In this document: positions 1-8,783 of the stretch, piece by piece | How positions within the stretch are numbered: position 1 is the first letter of the stretch | How the letters are laid out: every line of letters begins with the position of its first letter | Assembly (NCBI RefSeq): GCF_014193515.1 | Contig: NZ_BLXX01000022.1 | Span: 1 to 50,861, forward strand | Direction: 5' to 3' | From: Geomonas silvestris | GTDB taxonomy: Bacteria > Desulfobacterota > Desulfuromonadia > Geobacterales > Geobacteraceae | DNA: 50,861 nt | The notes under the pieces: model-generated | The model's database searches: none | Seen by the model: only the letters and a program-made list of their open reading frames with translations | What the model was told of the DNA's origin: nothing | Made by a program: the position numbers and the translations under genes

Positions 1-62
1 GTGATGAGCTTAACCGTTTCAACCTTGAATTCCCTGGAATACGTCTTCCTCTTCTTTGCCAT
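1..62 (-). CDS. IS3-family transposase OrfA, N-terminal fragment (partial)
   Basis: Only about 20 codons are present, reading MAKKRKTYSREFKVETVKLI. This is the typical opening of the helix-turn-helix OrfA (transposase InsE/IS911 orfA type) that binds the IS ends. The start is ATG at 62-60, with GGAGGGAC as ribosome binding site 7 bases upstream. The gene runs off the left edge, so intactness and the presence of the OrfB catalytic subunit cannot be judged. It is an edge-truncated gene, not evidence of a pseudogene. Confidence 0.85.
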   Translation of the reverse strand, partial: MAKKRKTYSREFKVETVKLI

Positions 63-111
63 GACAGTCCCTCCGTGCTGCCGGTTTTAGCAGCTTTTCG
101 GACTGTCCACA
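1..111 (-). mobile_element. IS3-family insertion sequence, left end, cut by window edge
   Basis: The first 62 bases, read leftward, encode the N terminus of an IS3-family OrfA. Upstream of its start, the leftward strand begins at 111 with TGTGGACAGTCC, a TG-start terminus of the kind seen in IS3 elements. Copies of GACAGTCC and GGACTGTC at 63-70 and 100-107 face each other. I infer the element enters from the left edge and ends at or near 111. The far end, OrfB and target duplication are outside the window, so the boundary is tentative. Confidence 0.6.
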
Positions 112-184
112 AGATCGGGGAAGATCCACTGAGCGTCCTCGCGGTTAGGCCAAAATCTTCGCGATGGAGCCTGTTATTCCTGAG

Positions 185-441
185 TTAAGCTAAAAATCCC
201 GCCGTTAAGCTAAACGGGGTCTTTTTAAGCTAACTGCCATCATAGTTAAGCTAATCACCGCTTTCATTTGAAACCGGGACCGCTATGGCGAGGGAAACGC
301 CCTTGGTTATTCGCTAAAAAGGAGGGCATTTGCCTGCGTGCAGCGTTTTTTGCTAAGAATGCGGGACGAATCCCTTGGCGGCAAGGTGTCAGGGATGGTT
401 CGGACCGGTCCGAGGGACTGTGATCTGCTTTTTTAAGCTAA
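185..441. repeat. Array of TTAAGCTAA repeats, four in 20-21 bp phase plus one outlier
   Basis: TTAAGCTAA occurs exactly at 185-193, 205-213, 225-233 and 246-254, with start-to-start spacing of 20, 20 and 21 bp. A fifth copy lies at 433-441. The 9-mer is nearly palindromic. Two helical turns between sites would put bound proteins on one face of the DNA. Such phased sites are known at transposon ends (IS21, Tn7 types), in iterons and in operator arrays. Which applies here cannot be told. The rest of the 112-655 stretch holds no gene I can support. Confidence 0.75.
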
Positions 442-655
442 AGGAGAGGTCACTTTGCTTAAAGAGCCCCCTACATCAGTAAATGGGAGAAGATTAAAAA
501 CGGAAGGATCTCTGCTGGGGATTTGGAGCCGGAAAGTAAAAAACCGACAGCCCCAGGTCCTTTTGCAGGGAACTGGAACTGTCGGGTGGGGAGACTTCGA
601 GAAAACACCGCTAGGTTTTAGAAGTGGGGTGCGTGGTGGCGCAAGGTTCCTGCTG

Positions 656-1036
656 CTAGGCGGCCGGCGCGAGTTTTACCGTCTTGCGTACCCTTACCTT
701 TGATTTTTTGGTGACCACCCCTGAGGCCAACAGCACCTGTATGTCGCTTTCCTCCGCAATGATCGCCACGTAGTAGAGGATCTTCTGAATGTGTGCGCCC
801 AGGGTTTTACGCGCTTCGTTGCGTGCGGCTATGTCGTACCTGTTTCCGGTGAGGCCGCGTTCGAAGGTCTGCTGGTACCAGTCGCGGGCCGTTTGCAGCA
901 CGTCCCGCGAACCCAGTTTGTCCTCTCGCCAATCCTCTTTGAATACCTTGAGTGTGAATACCGTGTCGAGGAAAACCTTGGCTTTCGCGAGAAATTTTAC
1001 TTCGGGCCCGGTTGTGTCGAATTTGAGTTCGTTCAT
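656..1036 (-). CDS. Hypothetical protein, 126 aa, soluble
   Basis: Start chosen at ATG 1036 because AGGAGG lies 7 bases upstream; an upstream in-frame extension to 1123 has no such site. The protein opens MNELKFDTTGPEVKFLAKAK, is rich in charged residues, has no signal peptide or membrane segment, and ends in a basic tail (VTKKSKVRVRKTVKL). I do not recognise a domain. It stands alone, with no close neighbour on the same strand, beside the IS end and repeat array, so it may belong to an accessory segment. No function is proposed. Confidence 0.7.
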   Translation of the reverse strand: MNELKFDTTGPEVKFLAKAKVFLDTVFTLKVFKEDWREDKLGSRDVLQTARDWYQQTFERGLTGNRYDIAARNEARKTLGAHIQKILYYVAIIAEESDIQVLLASGVVTKKSKVRVRKTVKLAPAA

Positions 1037-1850
1037 GACGTTCCTCCTGTTGGTTGGTGTGACATCGCTTTGTTTGAAATAACTAATCCAATAACGATGC
1101 CAACTCCGCCGTGAGCTTGTCAATATGCTGAAAATATTAGTGAATATTGTACCTGTAGGTCTGTACGGGGGCTTCGGGGCAGGTCCAGGCTATCCGCCTG
1201 CTGCACCTCGCGTGCACACCGCGTTACCACCATGAACGCGCATAGTGTTGGATATATTTAACTTTCAAGAATTGAGCAGCGTGGTCACGGAATGCTCTCG
1301 GAGGGAGGCCGAAGCCAGCATCTTTACCACAGAGGTTCACAGAGGGAAAAAAGAGGAAGGAAAAACCGAGGAACAGGTACGGCAAGGAAAACCTCTATCC
1401 CGTTTGGTCCTAGGCGCTAACGATTGAGACCGTACCCGTGCTGAAGCCGGGAAAATCTAACAACAGGGTCCTGTGCTCCTTGTCACCCGCGGTTTCTATT
1501 TGGACGGCGACCACCTCAACGAAAAAGGTGCCGCCGCTTTGGCTGGCCCCCTGAAGGTTGCGGTTGCCGACCGGTGAACCGTTGAACGCGGATCAGGCGG
1601 ATTGTGCGGATGTGACGGGTAAACCTTTGAAAGCGTTTGGGGGAAACTTAAACAGGGATGAACGGGATGAAAGGGATAAAACCTGAAACATTGGGTAAAA
1701 CCTGAAAGTCGAAACCTCGAGACTTAAACGTTTAGTCTCAGGCGGTTTATCCGCGGAAATCCGCATGATCCGCGAGCAAAGATTTTCGGGTGGTTCGCCG
1801 TTGATTTTCCTCTGCGTGCCTCTGTGTCCTCTATGGTGATCGCTTTTCAG
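1037..1850. other. Long intergenic stretch with degenerate repeat text
   Basis: No intact gene is visible. The stretch has short repeated phrases typical of Geobacter-like intergenic regions: ccacagaggttcacagagg near 1328, gggatgaacgggatgaaagg near 1655, two aaaacctgaaa copies near 1679 and 1698, and tccgcggaaatccgcatgat near 1750. It also contains the acyltransferase remnant listed separately. I see no convincing promoter or RNA gene. Confidence 0.5.
1459..1577 (+). pseudogene. Remnant of an SGNH-type acyltransferase/hydrolase C terminus
   Basis: The frame ending at TGA 1575-1577 reads VLLVTRGFYLDGDHLNEKGA and then ALAGPLKVAVADR. The D-x-D-H-L-x-x-x-G-A block matches the last catalytic block (Asp-x-x-His) of SGNH domains found at the C terminus of OafA-type acyltransferases. 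There is no start codon, and a TAA lies in frame about 40 codons before the stop. I infer a 3' relic of a deleted gene. The match is short, so this is tentative. Confidence 0.45.
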
Positions 1851-1888
1851 TAAAAAAAAACGGCAAGGCCATCGAGGCCCTGCCGTTT
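1851..1888 (-). terminator. Intrinsic terminator
   Basis: Leftward, the stem CGGCAGGGCC pairs with GGCCTTGCCG across a short loop and is followed by nine T residues. It lies just past the stop of the small membrane protein at 1915. Confidence 0.9.
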
Positions 1889-1914
1889 AACTTTAACTGC
1901 CTTAGTTGCGGAGT

Positions 1915-2145
1915 TTATTCCCCAGGGGGGACCGGCACCGGTACCGTGCGAACGCTCAGTTGACGGCTGCTCATCAGCAACAGCGAGAAGAGTAGCAGCA
2001 GCCCGAAGAAGAGAACCGAGGTGGCAATGCCCCCGGCCAGCGCGAGCAGGCTTGCCAGGACCAGCAGGCACCCGATCGGCAGGTTGGCCAAACTGAAGCT
2101 CAGTGCCGAAGTGCTGGTCGGTGCGATGGTCGTTGTATCCTTCAT
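1915..2145 (-). CDS. Small hydrophobic membrane protein, 76 aa
   Basis: Start taken at ATG 2145, preceded by AAGGAG with 7-8 base spacing. A longer frame reaching 2277 lacks a ribosome site and adds unrelated residues. After a short Thr/Ser-rich N terminus, residues about 20-60 are almost wholly hydrophobic (PIGCLLVLASLLALAGG, then SVLFFGLLLLFSLLLM), enough for two short membrane spans. The tail is Pro/Val-rich (TVPVPVPPGE). No known family is recognised. It is monocistronic, closed by the terminator at 1851-1888. Confidence 0.6.
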   Translation of the reverse strand: MKDTTTIAPTSTSALSFSLANLPIGCLLVLASLLALAGGIATSVLFFGLLLLFSLLLMSSRQLSVRTVPVPVPPGE

Positions 2146-2501
2146 GGGGTGGCTCCTTGGATTGTGATTGTCTCGGTCCTTTATCGGACCGGCGTGGAAA
2201 AACTTGAGAAGTTTTTTCAGGTCCACATCACTCGCCCCCTTTTGGAGCAAGTATACCCACCCATTCAAAATACGCACCTAGCTGGCGCACGATTCGGGAA
2301 ATTGGTAACTGCAAGATAAGACGCACTAAATTGAGCAGGGAAGGGGGGCGCGAAGTCGAAGAAGGAGAGCGCTGTCTGTTCAGAACTTGCGCAGTGTTTA
2401 GCTCTTGAACAGTGAGGGCTGATCATACCACGGAAAAGCCGAAGGCAAAAACTGCAGGTCAGCCACGGAGGATAGGTTTTCGTTTTTTGCCGTTCGCCGC
2501 G
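2146..2501. other. Intergenic region, no gene seen
   Basis: Between the small membrane protein and the chemoreceptor terminator. Open frames here overlap in conflicting phases and lack ribosome sites. I see no RNA gene or convincing promoter, apart from the A/T-rich 2200-2280 segment, which may promote the 2145 gene. Confidence 0.5.
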
Positions 2502-2533
2502 AAAAAAAGGGAGCCGGCTTGTGCCGACTCCCC
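2502..2533 (-). terminator. Intrinsic terminator of the chemoreceptor gene
   Basis: Leftward, GGGAGTCGGC pairs with GCCGGCTCCC around ACAA and is followed by seven T residues. A second GC-rich hairpin (GGCCCCGG/CCGGGGCC) lies immediately upstream, between the stop codon and this terminator. Confidence 0.9.
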
Positions 2534-2570
2534 CGTGGCCCCGGCGCACCGGGGCCGGTTTCTTTGATCT

Positions 2571-4166
2571 CTAGAAGCTGAACTTGCTGATCTGCTCCCT
2601 GAGGCTGCCGGCCAGATGGTTCAAACGCTCGACCGCTGCAAGCGACTCGCGGTTCGCCTGTGCCGCACCCTGCATGCTGCCGGTGATCTGGTGCACGTTG
2701 TTGCTGATCTCGCGGCTCGTCGCACTCTGCTCCTCGGCTGCGGTTGCGATCTGGCCGATCTGCATGGTTACGGAGTTGATCTGGTTCAGGATCTCCTTGA
2801 GGCTCTCGCCCGATTTCTCGGCGTCGGCGGTGCCGCGGTGCACACCCTCGGCGCTCTCCTGCATGATCACCACGGAACGGGCGGTCTCGGCCTGGATGAA
2901 ACGGATGGTCGCCTCGACCTCCTTGGTCGCCTCGGTGGTCCGCTCGGCCAAGCGGCGCACCTCGTCGGCCACCACGGCGAAACCGCGACCCTGCTCCCCG
3001 GCGCGTGCCGCCTCGATGGCGGCGTTCAGGGCCAAGAGGTTCGTCTGGTCCGCGATGTCCTGGATGGTGCCGATGATGGCGCCGATCTCCTCGGACTTGG
3101 CCCCCAGCCCGGAAACGCTCTGGTAGGTGGCGTCTACCTTGCTGTTGATGCGCTGCATGTCCCGGATGCTGCGCTCCACGTCGGAAACCCCGGCGCTCGC
3201 CAGTTCGCAGGCGTGCTGGGCGCTGTCCACGGCGCGCTGGCAGGAACGCGAGATGTCGGCCGAGGTGGCGGCCATCTCTTCCCCGGCCGTGGAGACGGTG
3301 ACGGTCTGCTCGGCGACCTCCTCGGTGGTCCGCGCCACCTGCCCCGCACTCGCCTTGAGCTCTCCGCCGGCGTGGGCCACCTGGTCGCTGTTTTGGGCGA
3401 CGCTTACGACGATCGCCTGTACCCGCTCGATGAAGACGTTGAAGAGCCGGCTCGCCACCCCGATCTCGTCCGGGCTCACCTCGAGGCGGTGGGTCAGGTC
3501 GCCGTCGCCCTCGGCGACGTTTTGCAGCGTGGCGATCAGCTTGCGCAGCGGCACCAGCGCGCGCTGCAGCACCAGGTAGGCGACCAGGGAGAGCACCCCG
3601 GCCAGCACGAAGGAGATGCACATGGCCCAGTGCTGCAGGCTGTCGAACACGGCGAGGTACTCGGACTTCTTCTCGCCCACGAACAGGACCCCGATCACCT
3701 CGTTTTTGTCGTCCTTCAAGGGGAGGTAGCTTGTGAAGTGGGGCGTACCCAGGATGGGAGCCTCGCCGCAGTAGGGGACGCCGCGGGTCATCACCGGCTC
3801 GTAGGCCGGACCCTGCAGGGTGGTCCCCACGGCACGGCTGCCGTCGTTCTTCTTGATGGTCGTGGCGACCCGCACGTCTTTTTGGAAGATGGTCGCTTCG
3901 CCGCCGAAAAGGTCCTTCATCTTGTCGGCCAGGTCGTTGTTCCCCTGCAGGGTCACCTCCCCGGCCATCAATTTGCCATCCACCAGGCGAACGGGCCCCT
4001 TGCTCACCACCAGTTCCCGGAATGCCTTGCTGCGCGAGGTGAGCGAGTTGTTCACCTGGCGGGAGATCTCCCGCTTGGTTACGACCAGCGAGATGGTCGA
4101 GGTGGTGAAGGTGGCCGCGAGAACGATGGCGACGTTGGCAGTGAAGATCTTTTTGCTGATGTTCAT
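2571..4166 (-). CDS. Methyl-accepting chemotaxis protein
   Basis: A 531-aa transmembrane chemoreceptor that would signal to CheA/CheW. Start at ATG 4166 ([15 protein letters not shown]) has GAGAGGAAG upstream; an extension to 4322 adds an implausible N terminus. TM1 spans about 7-28. A single Cache-type periplasmic sensor follows, about 35-185, with the motif [12 protein letters not shown] and later [18 protein letters not shown]2 is about 190-212, then a HAMP domain, then the cytoplasmic methylation and signalling region containing the hallmark [20 protein letters not shown] and [16 protein letters not shown]. The family and topology are clear. Ligand is unknown; Cache sensors of this type often bind small organic acids. 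It is a single gene with its own terminator and no che genes nearby. Confidence 0.95.
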   Translation of the reverse strand: MNISKKIFTANVAIVLAATFTTSTISLVVTKREISRQVNNSLTSRSKAFRELVVSKGPVRLVDGKLMAGEVTLQGNNDLADKMKDLFGGEATIFQKDVRVATTIKKNDGSRAVGTTLQGPAYEPVMTRGVPYCGEAPILGTPHFTSYLPLKDDKNEVIGVLFVGEKKSEYLAVFDSLQHWAMCISFVLAGVLSLVAYLVLQRALVPLRKLIATLQNVAEGDGDLTHRLEVSPDEIGVASRLFNVFIERVQAIVVSVAQNSDQVAHAGGELKASAGQVARTTEEVAEQTVTVSTAGEEMAATSADISRSCQRAVDSAQHACELASAGVSDVERSIRDMQRINSKVDATYQSVSGLGAKSEEIGAIIGTIQDIADQTNLLALNAAIEAARAGEQGRGFAVVADEVRRLAERTTEATKEVEATIRFIQAETARSVVIMQESAEGVHRGTADAEKSGESLKEILNQINSVTMQIGQIATAAEEQSATSREISNNVHQITGSMQGAAQANRESLAAVERLNHLAGSLREQISKFSF

Positions 4167-4651
4167 ATTAAGCTTCCTCTCGTGGGGAATGCATTCTTGC
4201 ATAGACTGGGTGCGAAGCATTTGGCGCCGACGATTGCAGCAGGAACGGGAAAGGTGGGTCGTGGCGTCGTGACTCAATGAGACTATCGGGTTCTTAGCGC
4301 CAATCTTGAGACAAAAATACACAAACCGACATCTTTTCGAGCTGAAACCGGAATGCTTAATGAGCTAGAAGTCACTCAGGGGCGTGCGAGGCGGGTATCG
4401 CCCGATGGGAAAGGGACTGTAAGTGCAAGACTACTCGATGTTAAGGCGCAGGCTTACGCCGTGGGTCCGCACTGGGTGCAGGTTTGCGGCACCCAAACAG
4501 CCGGCGGAGAGGGGTTCGACTGGCGAGGTGACCCGAAGGGGAGTGTCGCGTCGCTGTAAAGGAAGCCGACAGTTGCCGGATTTTTTTACAGTCCTCGGGG
4601 GACTTTCCAGCGTGCCTCAAAAGGGAAGCCGGCGGATATACTGAAAGTTGG
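4167..4651. other. Intergenic region with predicted RNA hairpins
   Basis: No gene is supported. Between about 4370 and 4600 several hairpins can be drawn by eye: TGGGTCCGCA with TGCGGCACCCA at 4461-4495 (one bulged C), GGCG/CGCC pairs near 4392-4406 and 4444-4460, and CTGTAAA (4554) with TTTACAG (4585). This could be a small RNA or the leader of the gene at 4725. I do not recognise a named class. Confidence 0.35.
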
Positions 4652-4655
4652 GCGT

Positions 4656-4671
4656 GGGCACCACTATTGCT
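4656..4671 (+). promoter_or_regulatory. Sigma-54 promoter candidate for the PEP-CTERM gene
   Basis: GGGCAC, five bases, then TTGCT, with the key GG (4657-4658) and GC (4669-4670) exactly ten bases apart. This fits the -24/-12 consensus TGGCAC-N5-TTGCW except for the first base. Predicted start of transcription is about 4681, some 40 bases before the ATG. PEP-CTERM genes are commonly RpoN-dependent through PrsK/PrsR, which supports the call. Confidence 0.65.
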
Positions 4672-4724
4672 ACAGTACGGGTAGTGGAAACGTACTCGCC
4701 TCCCCCCGTTGCAGTGGAGAACTT

Positions 4725-5339
4725 ATGCGAAGACATCTGACAACCCTTGTGGTACTTCTGGCGTGGCTTCTTGCTGCGGGAGTCCCTGCTGCGCAGGCGC
4801 TTCCCAATCTGGTAACAAACGGCGGCTTCGAGCAGGGAAACTTTGCCGGATGGACGCTCTCCGGGAACACGGGTGCCACCCTGGTCGAGTCCACGACCAC
4901 CCACCTCGGGAGTTCTGCAGCCGCGCTCGGGCCGGTGCACTCAAACGGCGTGCTGTCGCAGCTTCTCAGTACGGTCGTCGGCGACACCTACGAGATTTCG
5001 TTCTGGTTCCTGCAGCCCAAGGCGCCCCCCAACTTCTTCTCCGCCTCCTTTGGCGAGGAGAACCTGGTGAGCCGCCGCAACACCAAGAGTTTCTCTACGG
5101 CCTGGACCCAGTACGTCTACGACGTAACCGCCACCTCCACCATGACGCTTCTCGAGTTCCGTTTCCGGGACGACCCGGGGTACGAGTACCTGGACGACGT
5201 GTCGGTCTTCGACCTGACCCCGCCGCCCCCCCCGCCTTCGCCGGTTGCCAATCCGGTTCCCGAGCCGGGCACCCTGCTGCTTCTTGGGACGGGCGTCCTC
5301 TGCCTCGCCATCTACACCAAAAGGCGCAGGGAAGGGTGA
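4725..5339 (+). CDS. PEP-CTERM sorting domain protein, CBM-like
   Basis: A 204-aa exported protein. Residues 1-26 are a signal peptide ending AAQA|LPN. The body opens NLVTNGGFEQGNFAGWTLSG, the signature of beta-sandwich carbohydrate-binding-like domains, and continues to about 165. A proline run (TPPPPPPSP) leads to the sorting signal VPEPGTLLLLGTGVL, ending in the basic tail KRRREG. PEP-CTERM proteins are processed by exosortase (EpsH/XrtA) and are usually tied to exopolysaccharide or biofilm matrix. No exosortase is in this window. The start has GGAG 6 bases upstream. It has its own sigma-54-type promoter and terminator. Confidence 0.93.
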   Translation: MRRHLTTLVVLLAWLLAAGVPAAQALPNLVTNGGFEQGNFAGWTLSGNTGATLVESTTTHLGSSAAALGPVHSNGVLSQLLSTVVGDTYEISFWFLQPKAPPNFFSASFGEENLVSRRNTKSFSTAWTQYVYDVTATSTMTLLEFRFRDDPGYEYLDDVSVFDLTPPPPPPSPVANPVPEPGTLLLLGTGVLCLAIYTKRRREG

Positions 5340-5366
5340 TCCAACCGGAAATAGCTAAACGGCACG

Positions 5367-5401
5367 AAAAAGGCGGCCCCGCATCGGGGCCGCCTTTTTT
5401 T
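5367..5401. terminator. Bidirectional intrinsic terminator
   Basis: AAAAAGGCGGCCCC, loop GCAT, GGGGCCGCC, then seven T. It has A/T tracts on both sides, so it can end both the PEP-CTERM gene and the leftward kinase gene. Confidence 0.92.
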
Positions 5402-5545
5402 GTTGATCGGGAAATCTTGGGGATGACTGGATTGGTATGCTGCACAGGCGGGCTACAAAAAGACAGTTACCTTGGCTAGATGAGACTTGGTTCGCAACTT
5501 GGGGGCGACAGTTTACCGCTGCTGCCGGTTGCCGGACCTGCCGGG

Positions 5546-8134
5546 TCAGGGGAGGGTGAAGTAGAAGGTGGCGCCGAACTCGGGGGCGGCCTCCGCCCAG
5601 ACCTCGCCGCCGTGGCGTTCGATGATCCGTTTCACGGTGGCAAGCCCGATCCCGGTCCCCTCGTACTCCTCGCCGTGCAGGCGCTGGAAGGCGCCGAACA
5701 GCTTGTCCCGGTAGGCCATGTCGAAACCGGCGCCGTTGTCGCGCACGTAGAAGGTGTGCGCCGCGCCGGTCTCCACCGTTCCGAAGCTCAGACGGGCGTT
5801 CTCGCACCGTGCCGTGTACTTCCAGGCGTTCTCCATCAGGTTTTCCAACACCTGACCCAAGAGGATCTTGTCGCCGCGGGCCTTAAGACCGGGAGCTATC
5901 TCGAGAGCGACCCGGCGCCCCGGATCGCTCTCGCGCAGGGTTGCCGCAATGTCCGCGGCGAGCGCGCTCAGGTCGATCGTCTGTTTCACCAGTTTGGAAC
6001 GGCTCACCCGCGACAGCTCCAACAGGTCGTCGATCAGGTGCCCCATCTTGACGCTGGCCTGGCGCGAACGCCTGACGTAGTCCAGTGCCGCCTCGGGGAG
6101 CTGGTGGCCGCACTCCTCCTGCAAGAGGGTCAGGTAGCTGTTGATGTGGCGCAGCGGGCTGCGCAGGTCGTGGGAGACCGAATAGCTGAAGGCCTCCTGT
6201 TCGGCGACCGCCAGCTCGAGCTGTGCGGTACGCTCGTGGACGCGCTGCTCGAGGCAGGACTGCAGGAGCAGGATCTCCTGCTCGGCCCTGGTGCGGTCGG
6301 TGATGTCGTCGTACAAGGCGAGCACGTAGTCGACGCTGCCGTCGTGGCGGCGCACGCAGCCGATGGACATGATGAAATAGAGGGTGGCGCCGTCGCGGCG
6401 CAGGTAGCGCTTCTCGATCACGTACTCGTCGATCTTGCCGCAAAGCATCCGGTCGAAGTACTCCCGGCTCTTCTCCAGGTCCTCGGGATGGGTGAGTTCC
6501 TCCCAGGACTTCTCGGTCAGCTCCTCTGCCGAATAGCCCAAAAGGTGTTGCAGCCTCGCGTTGGTCTGGAGCCAGCGCTTGTCGGGCCCGGTGATCGCCA
6601 TCCCCACCACCTGGCGCTCGAAGAAAAGCCGCATCCTTTCCTGGTTCTCCTTTCTCTCGGTGATGTCGAGGATGCAGGCGGTGTTGCCGTCCCAGTGCCC
6701 CGGTTCGCAGGGGAGCCGCTCCACGAAGAGCACCACGTGCACCACGTCCCCTTTCTTCGTGAGGTAGCGCTTTTCCATGGTGTAGCGCTGCACCTCCCCG
6801 CGCACCATCGCCTGGTGACTTTGCCGGCTGAGCGGTACGTCGTCGGGGTGGGTCACCTGGAGAAAGTCCATCACCCCGACCAGCTCCTCGGCCTGGTAGC
6901 CCAGAAGCTGGCAGAAGGTGTCGTTGACCCGGACAAAGCGGTTGTCCGGACCGACGGCCACGATGCCGAACAGGGAGTTCTCGAAGAGGGAGCGGTAGCG
7001 GGTCTCCGAGCGGCGCAAGGCCTTGTCCGCCAGGTCCCGTTCCCGCTCCCGGGCCTCGAGCTGGTGCGCCATCTCGTCGAAACTCCTGCCGAGCTGCCCC
7101 AGGTCTCCGCCGACCAGAAGCTCAGAGACCCTCACCTTGAGGTCGCCGCCGGCCAGGCGCTGCGAGGCCGCGCGCAACACCGCGACCCGGTTGATGATGG
7201 AGTGCTTGCCGATGAACCAGGCAACGCCCAGGGCGCAGACGAGGCTCGTTATGAAGAGGATCAGGTTGCGCCCGAGCATGGCGTTCACCTTTGAGAGGGT
7301 GCTCGCCACCGGGACCCCGGCGCGGATGTAGAGATAGGGGCGGGTCTCCCCCTTTAGGGTGAGCCGGCGGTACGAGTAGGCCTGCTCGGCCCGGTCCGCT
7401 CCTTTGGCGATGAAGAAGCCGTGGTCTTCCGGGCCTTGCATGCGTGCCAGGGCGCCGGGCGGGTCCGCCGAGCCGAGTTCCCGCCCGGAGCGGTCGCTGC
7501 AGGCGAGTACGACCCCGCGGTGGTCCACGAGGAGATAGCGGCAGGGGATGCCCTGCGGGTGAGCCACAGCGTGCGCCAGGCGGTCCAGGTCGAAGGCGAT
7601 GGTCAGGGCACCCACGATGGCGCCCGAGGCATCCTTGTAGGGGTAGCACAGGTTGAGGGTGGGGCGCCCGGCCATCCGGCTTACGATGTACTCCCCGGAG
7701 GAGAACTGGCCGCTGGCCAGGGCGTTTTTAAAATAGCGCCGGTCCGCCACCGATACCTGCTGGTTGGTGATGGCCGATGCCCAGACCGTGCCGTCGCGGT
7801 CCACCGCAGAGATGTTCAGGTAGGCGGGGCTCGTCGTGAGGATATCGCGCAGGATGGCGCGGGTCTTCTCGACCTGGTGCGTGCGGATGTCGGGAAGCTG
7901 GGCCAGGGTTTTCAGCAGCTGCTCGGCGGCATCGGCTGCCTGTTGTTGTTCGTTGGCTATGCCGTTGGTGATGCTGCGGATCTCCTGCACCGCGGCGGAC
8001 ATGGCAGCCTCGCGCAGCTTGAGCCCGGAGAACATGATGATGCCAGCGGCCGGCAGGACCAGGATCAGGGCCATGAGGCTTATCTGCGCACCGATGGAGA
8101 GCGTCAGCAGCCTGGACATCATCCGTTTTCCCAT
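5546..8134 (-). CDS. Membrane sensor histidine kinase, Cache-HAMP-PAS-PAS-HisKA-HATPase
   Basis: An 862-aa hybrid-free histidine kinase. Start ATG 8134 has GGAGGAGAA upstream. TM1 spans about 18-40, followed by a double-Cache-like periplasmic sensor (about 45-285, with YLNISAVDRDGTVWAS and GALTIAFDLDRLAHAV), TM2 about 290-310 and HAMP to about 370. Two PAS domains follow (RYRSLFENSLFGIVAVGPDN near 385 and FFERQVVGMAITGPDKRW near 510). HisKA has the phospho-acceptor motif SYSVSHDLRSPLRHI, and the ATPase has NAWKYTAR, DNGAGFD and GTGIGLATVKRI. There is no receiver domain and no adjacent response regulator, so it is an orphan kinase. The stimulus is unknown. Confidence 0.95.
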   Translation of the reverse strand: MGKRMMSRLLTLSIGAQISLMALILVLPAAGIIMFSGLKLREAAMSAAVQEIRSITNGIANEQQQAADAAEQLLKTLAQLPDIRTHQVEKTRAILRDILTTSPAYLNISAVDRDGTVWASAITNQQVSVADRRYFKNALASGQFSSGEYIVSRMAGRPTLNLCYPYKDASGAIVGALTIAFDLDRLAHAVAHPQGIPCRYLLVDHRGVVLACSDRSGRELGSADPPGALARMQGPEDHGFFIAKGADRAEQAYSYRRLTLKGETRPYLYIRAGVPVASTLSKVNAMLGRNLILFITSLVCALGVAWFIGKHSIINRVAVLRAASQRLAGGDLKVRVSELLVGGDLGQLGRSFDEMAHQLEARERERDLADKALRRSETRYRSLFENSLFGIVAVGPDNRFVRVNDTFCQLLGYQAEELVGVMDFLQVTHPDDVPLSRQSHQAMVRGEVQRYTMEKRYLTKKGDVVHVVLFVERLPCEPGHWDGNTACILDITERKENQERMRLFFERQVVGMAITGPDKRWLQTNARLQHLLGYSAEELTEKSWEELTHPEDLEKSREYFDRMLCGKIDEYVIEKRYLRRDGATLYFIMSIGCVRRHDGSVDYVLALYDDITDRTRAEQEILLLQSCLEQRVHERTAQLELAVAEQEAFSYSVSHDLRSPLRHINSYLTLLQEECGHQLPEAALDYVRRSRQASVKMGHLIDDLLELSRVSRSKLVKQTIDLSALAADIAATLRESDPGRRVALEIAPGLKARGDKILLGQVLENLMENAWKYTARCENARLSFGTVETGAAHTFYVRDNGAGFDMAYRDKLFGAFQRLHGEEYEGTGIGLATVKRIIERHGGEVWAEAAPEFGATFYFTLP

Positions 8135-8783
8135 TCTTCTCCTCCAGAAGCCGTGACGATCCGGGTGCCAGGTGCTGGGCCGCGGTCCGCTGGGCGGAGA
8201 CGCTTTTGGGGGCGCCGCCTGGCGTCCCCGCCGCCACTGCGCGTTCTGGATGGGCGAGTGGAGTCTGTGCGGAGCCGCTTTGACGGTGTCATAGGCAGGC
8301 CGTGGTTAACTTTGAGCGGTGGCGGCTTGGTGGTCGATACTCACTTAGGTTACCGCGAGAGCTTGCTACTGCCAGTAAATTTCCGGGCGATTACTGCAAG
8401 AACATAAAATGTGTCATATTAAGTTCGGCAAATATATAAAGGCGCTGAAATCTTGTCAAGGAATTTTAACCTTTCCCTCGGGGGGGGGCCGGTGAGGGCC
8501 CGGCGGGCCCGCTTTCCGGTGTCTGTGCAAAAACTGCCCGGGCCTGCGGCCGTGGAGGAGAAAACGGTAACCTGCAGAAAGTACGACGGATAGCGGGGCG
8601 GCGGCTGAGGGGTGCTGTTCAGGGAGATGGCACGCCCTTCGTGAAAGGGGTTTTCAATAGGGGAGGGGGTGGGTAGGGAAGTCGCGATTGAATCCAGGCG
8701 GTTATCCGCATCGGCACGCAAGCGGTAGATTCTGGAGTGGATGTTGAAGTTCCCCGGGTAACTGCACACCAAGGGGGACAGTC
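8135..8783. other. Divergent intergenic region, 649 bp
   Basis: Lies between the leftward kinase and the rightward outer-membrane protein gene. An A/T-rich patch at 8390-8460 is the likely kinase promoter region. Segments at 8460-8720 are GC-rich and repetitive (ggggggggcc; gggagggggtgggtaggg near 8660). No coding frame with a ribosome site is seen, and no known RNA motif is recognised. Confidence 0.4.

Noticed and set aside
2616..4280. Long open frame opposite the chemoreceptor gene
   Set aside because: It is the antisense shadow of a clear MCP; composition is unlike a protein and no ribosome site fits.
4370..4600. Cobalamin riboswitch, from the phrase GGGACTGTAAGTGC
   Set aside because: The B12 box and the ordered core motifs are missing.
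5480..7294. 604-codon open frame opposite the histidine kinase
   Set aside because: Shadow in high-GC DNA; His/Leu/Val-rich with no domain, while the other strand encodes all kinase motifs.
8560..8780. c-di-GMP (GEMM) riboswitch before the outer-membrane protein gene
   Set aside because: No conserved GEMM core could be found there or before other genes in the window.
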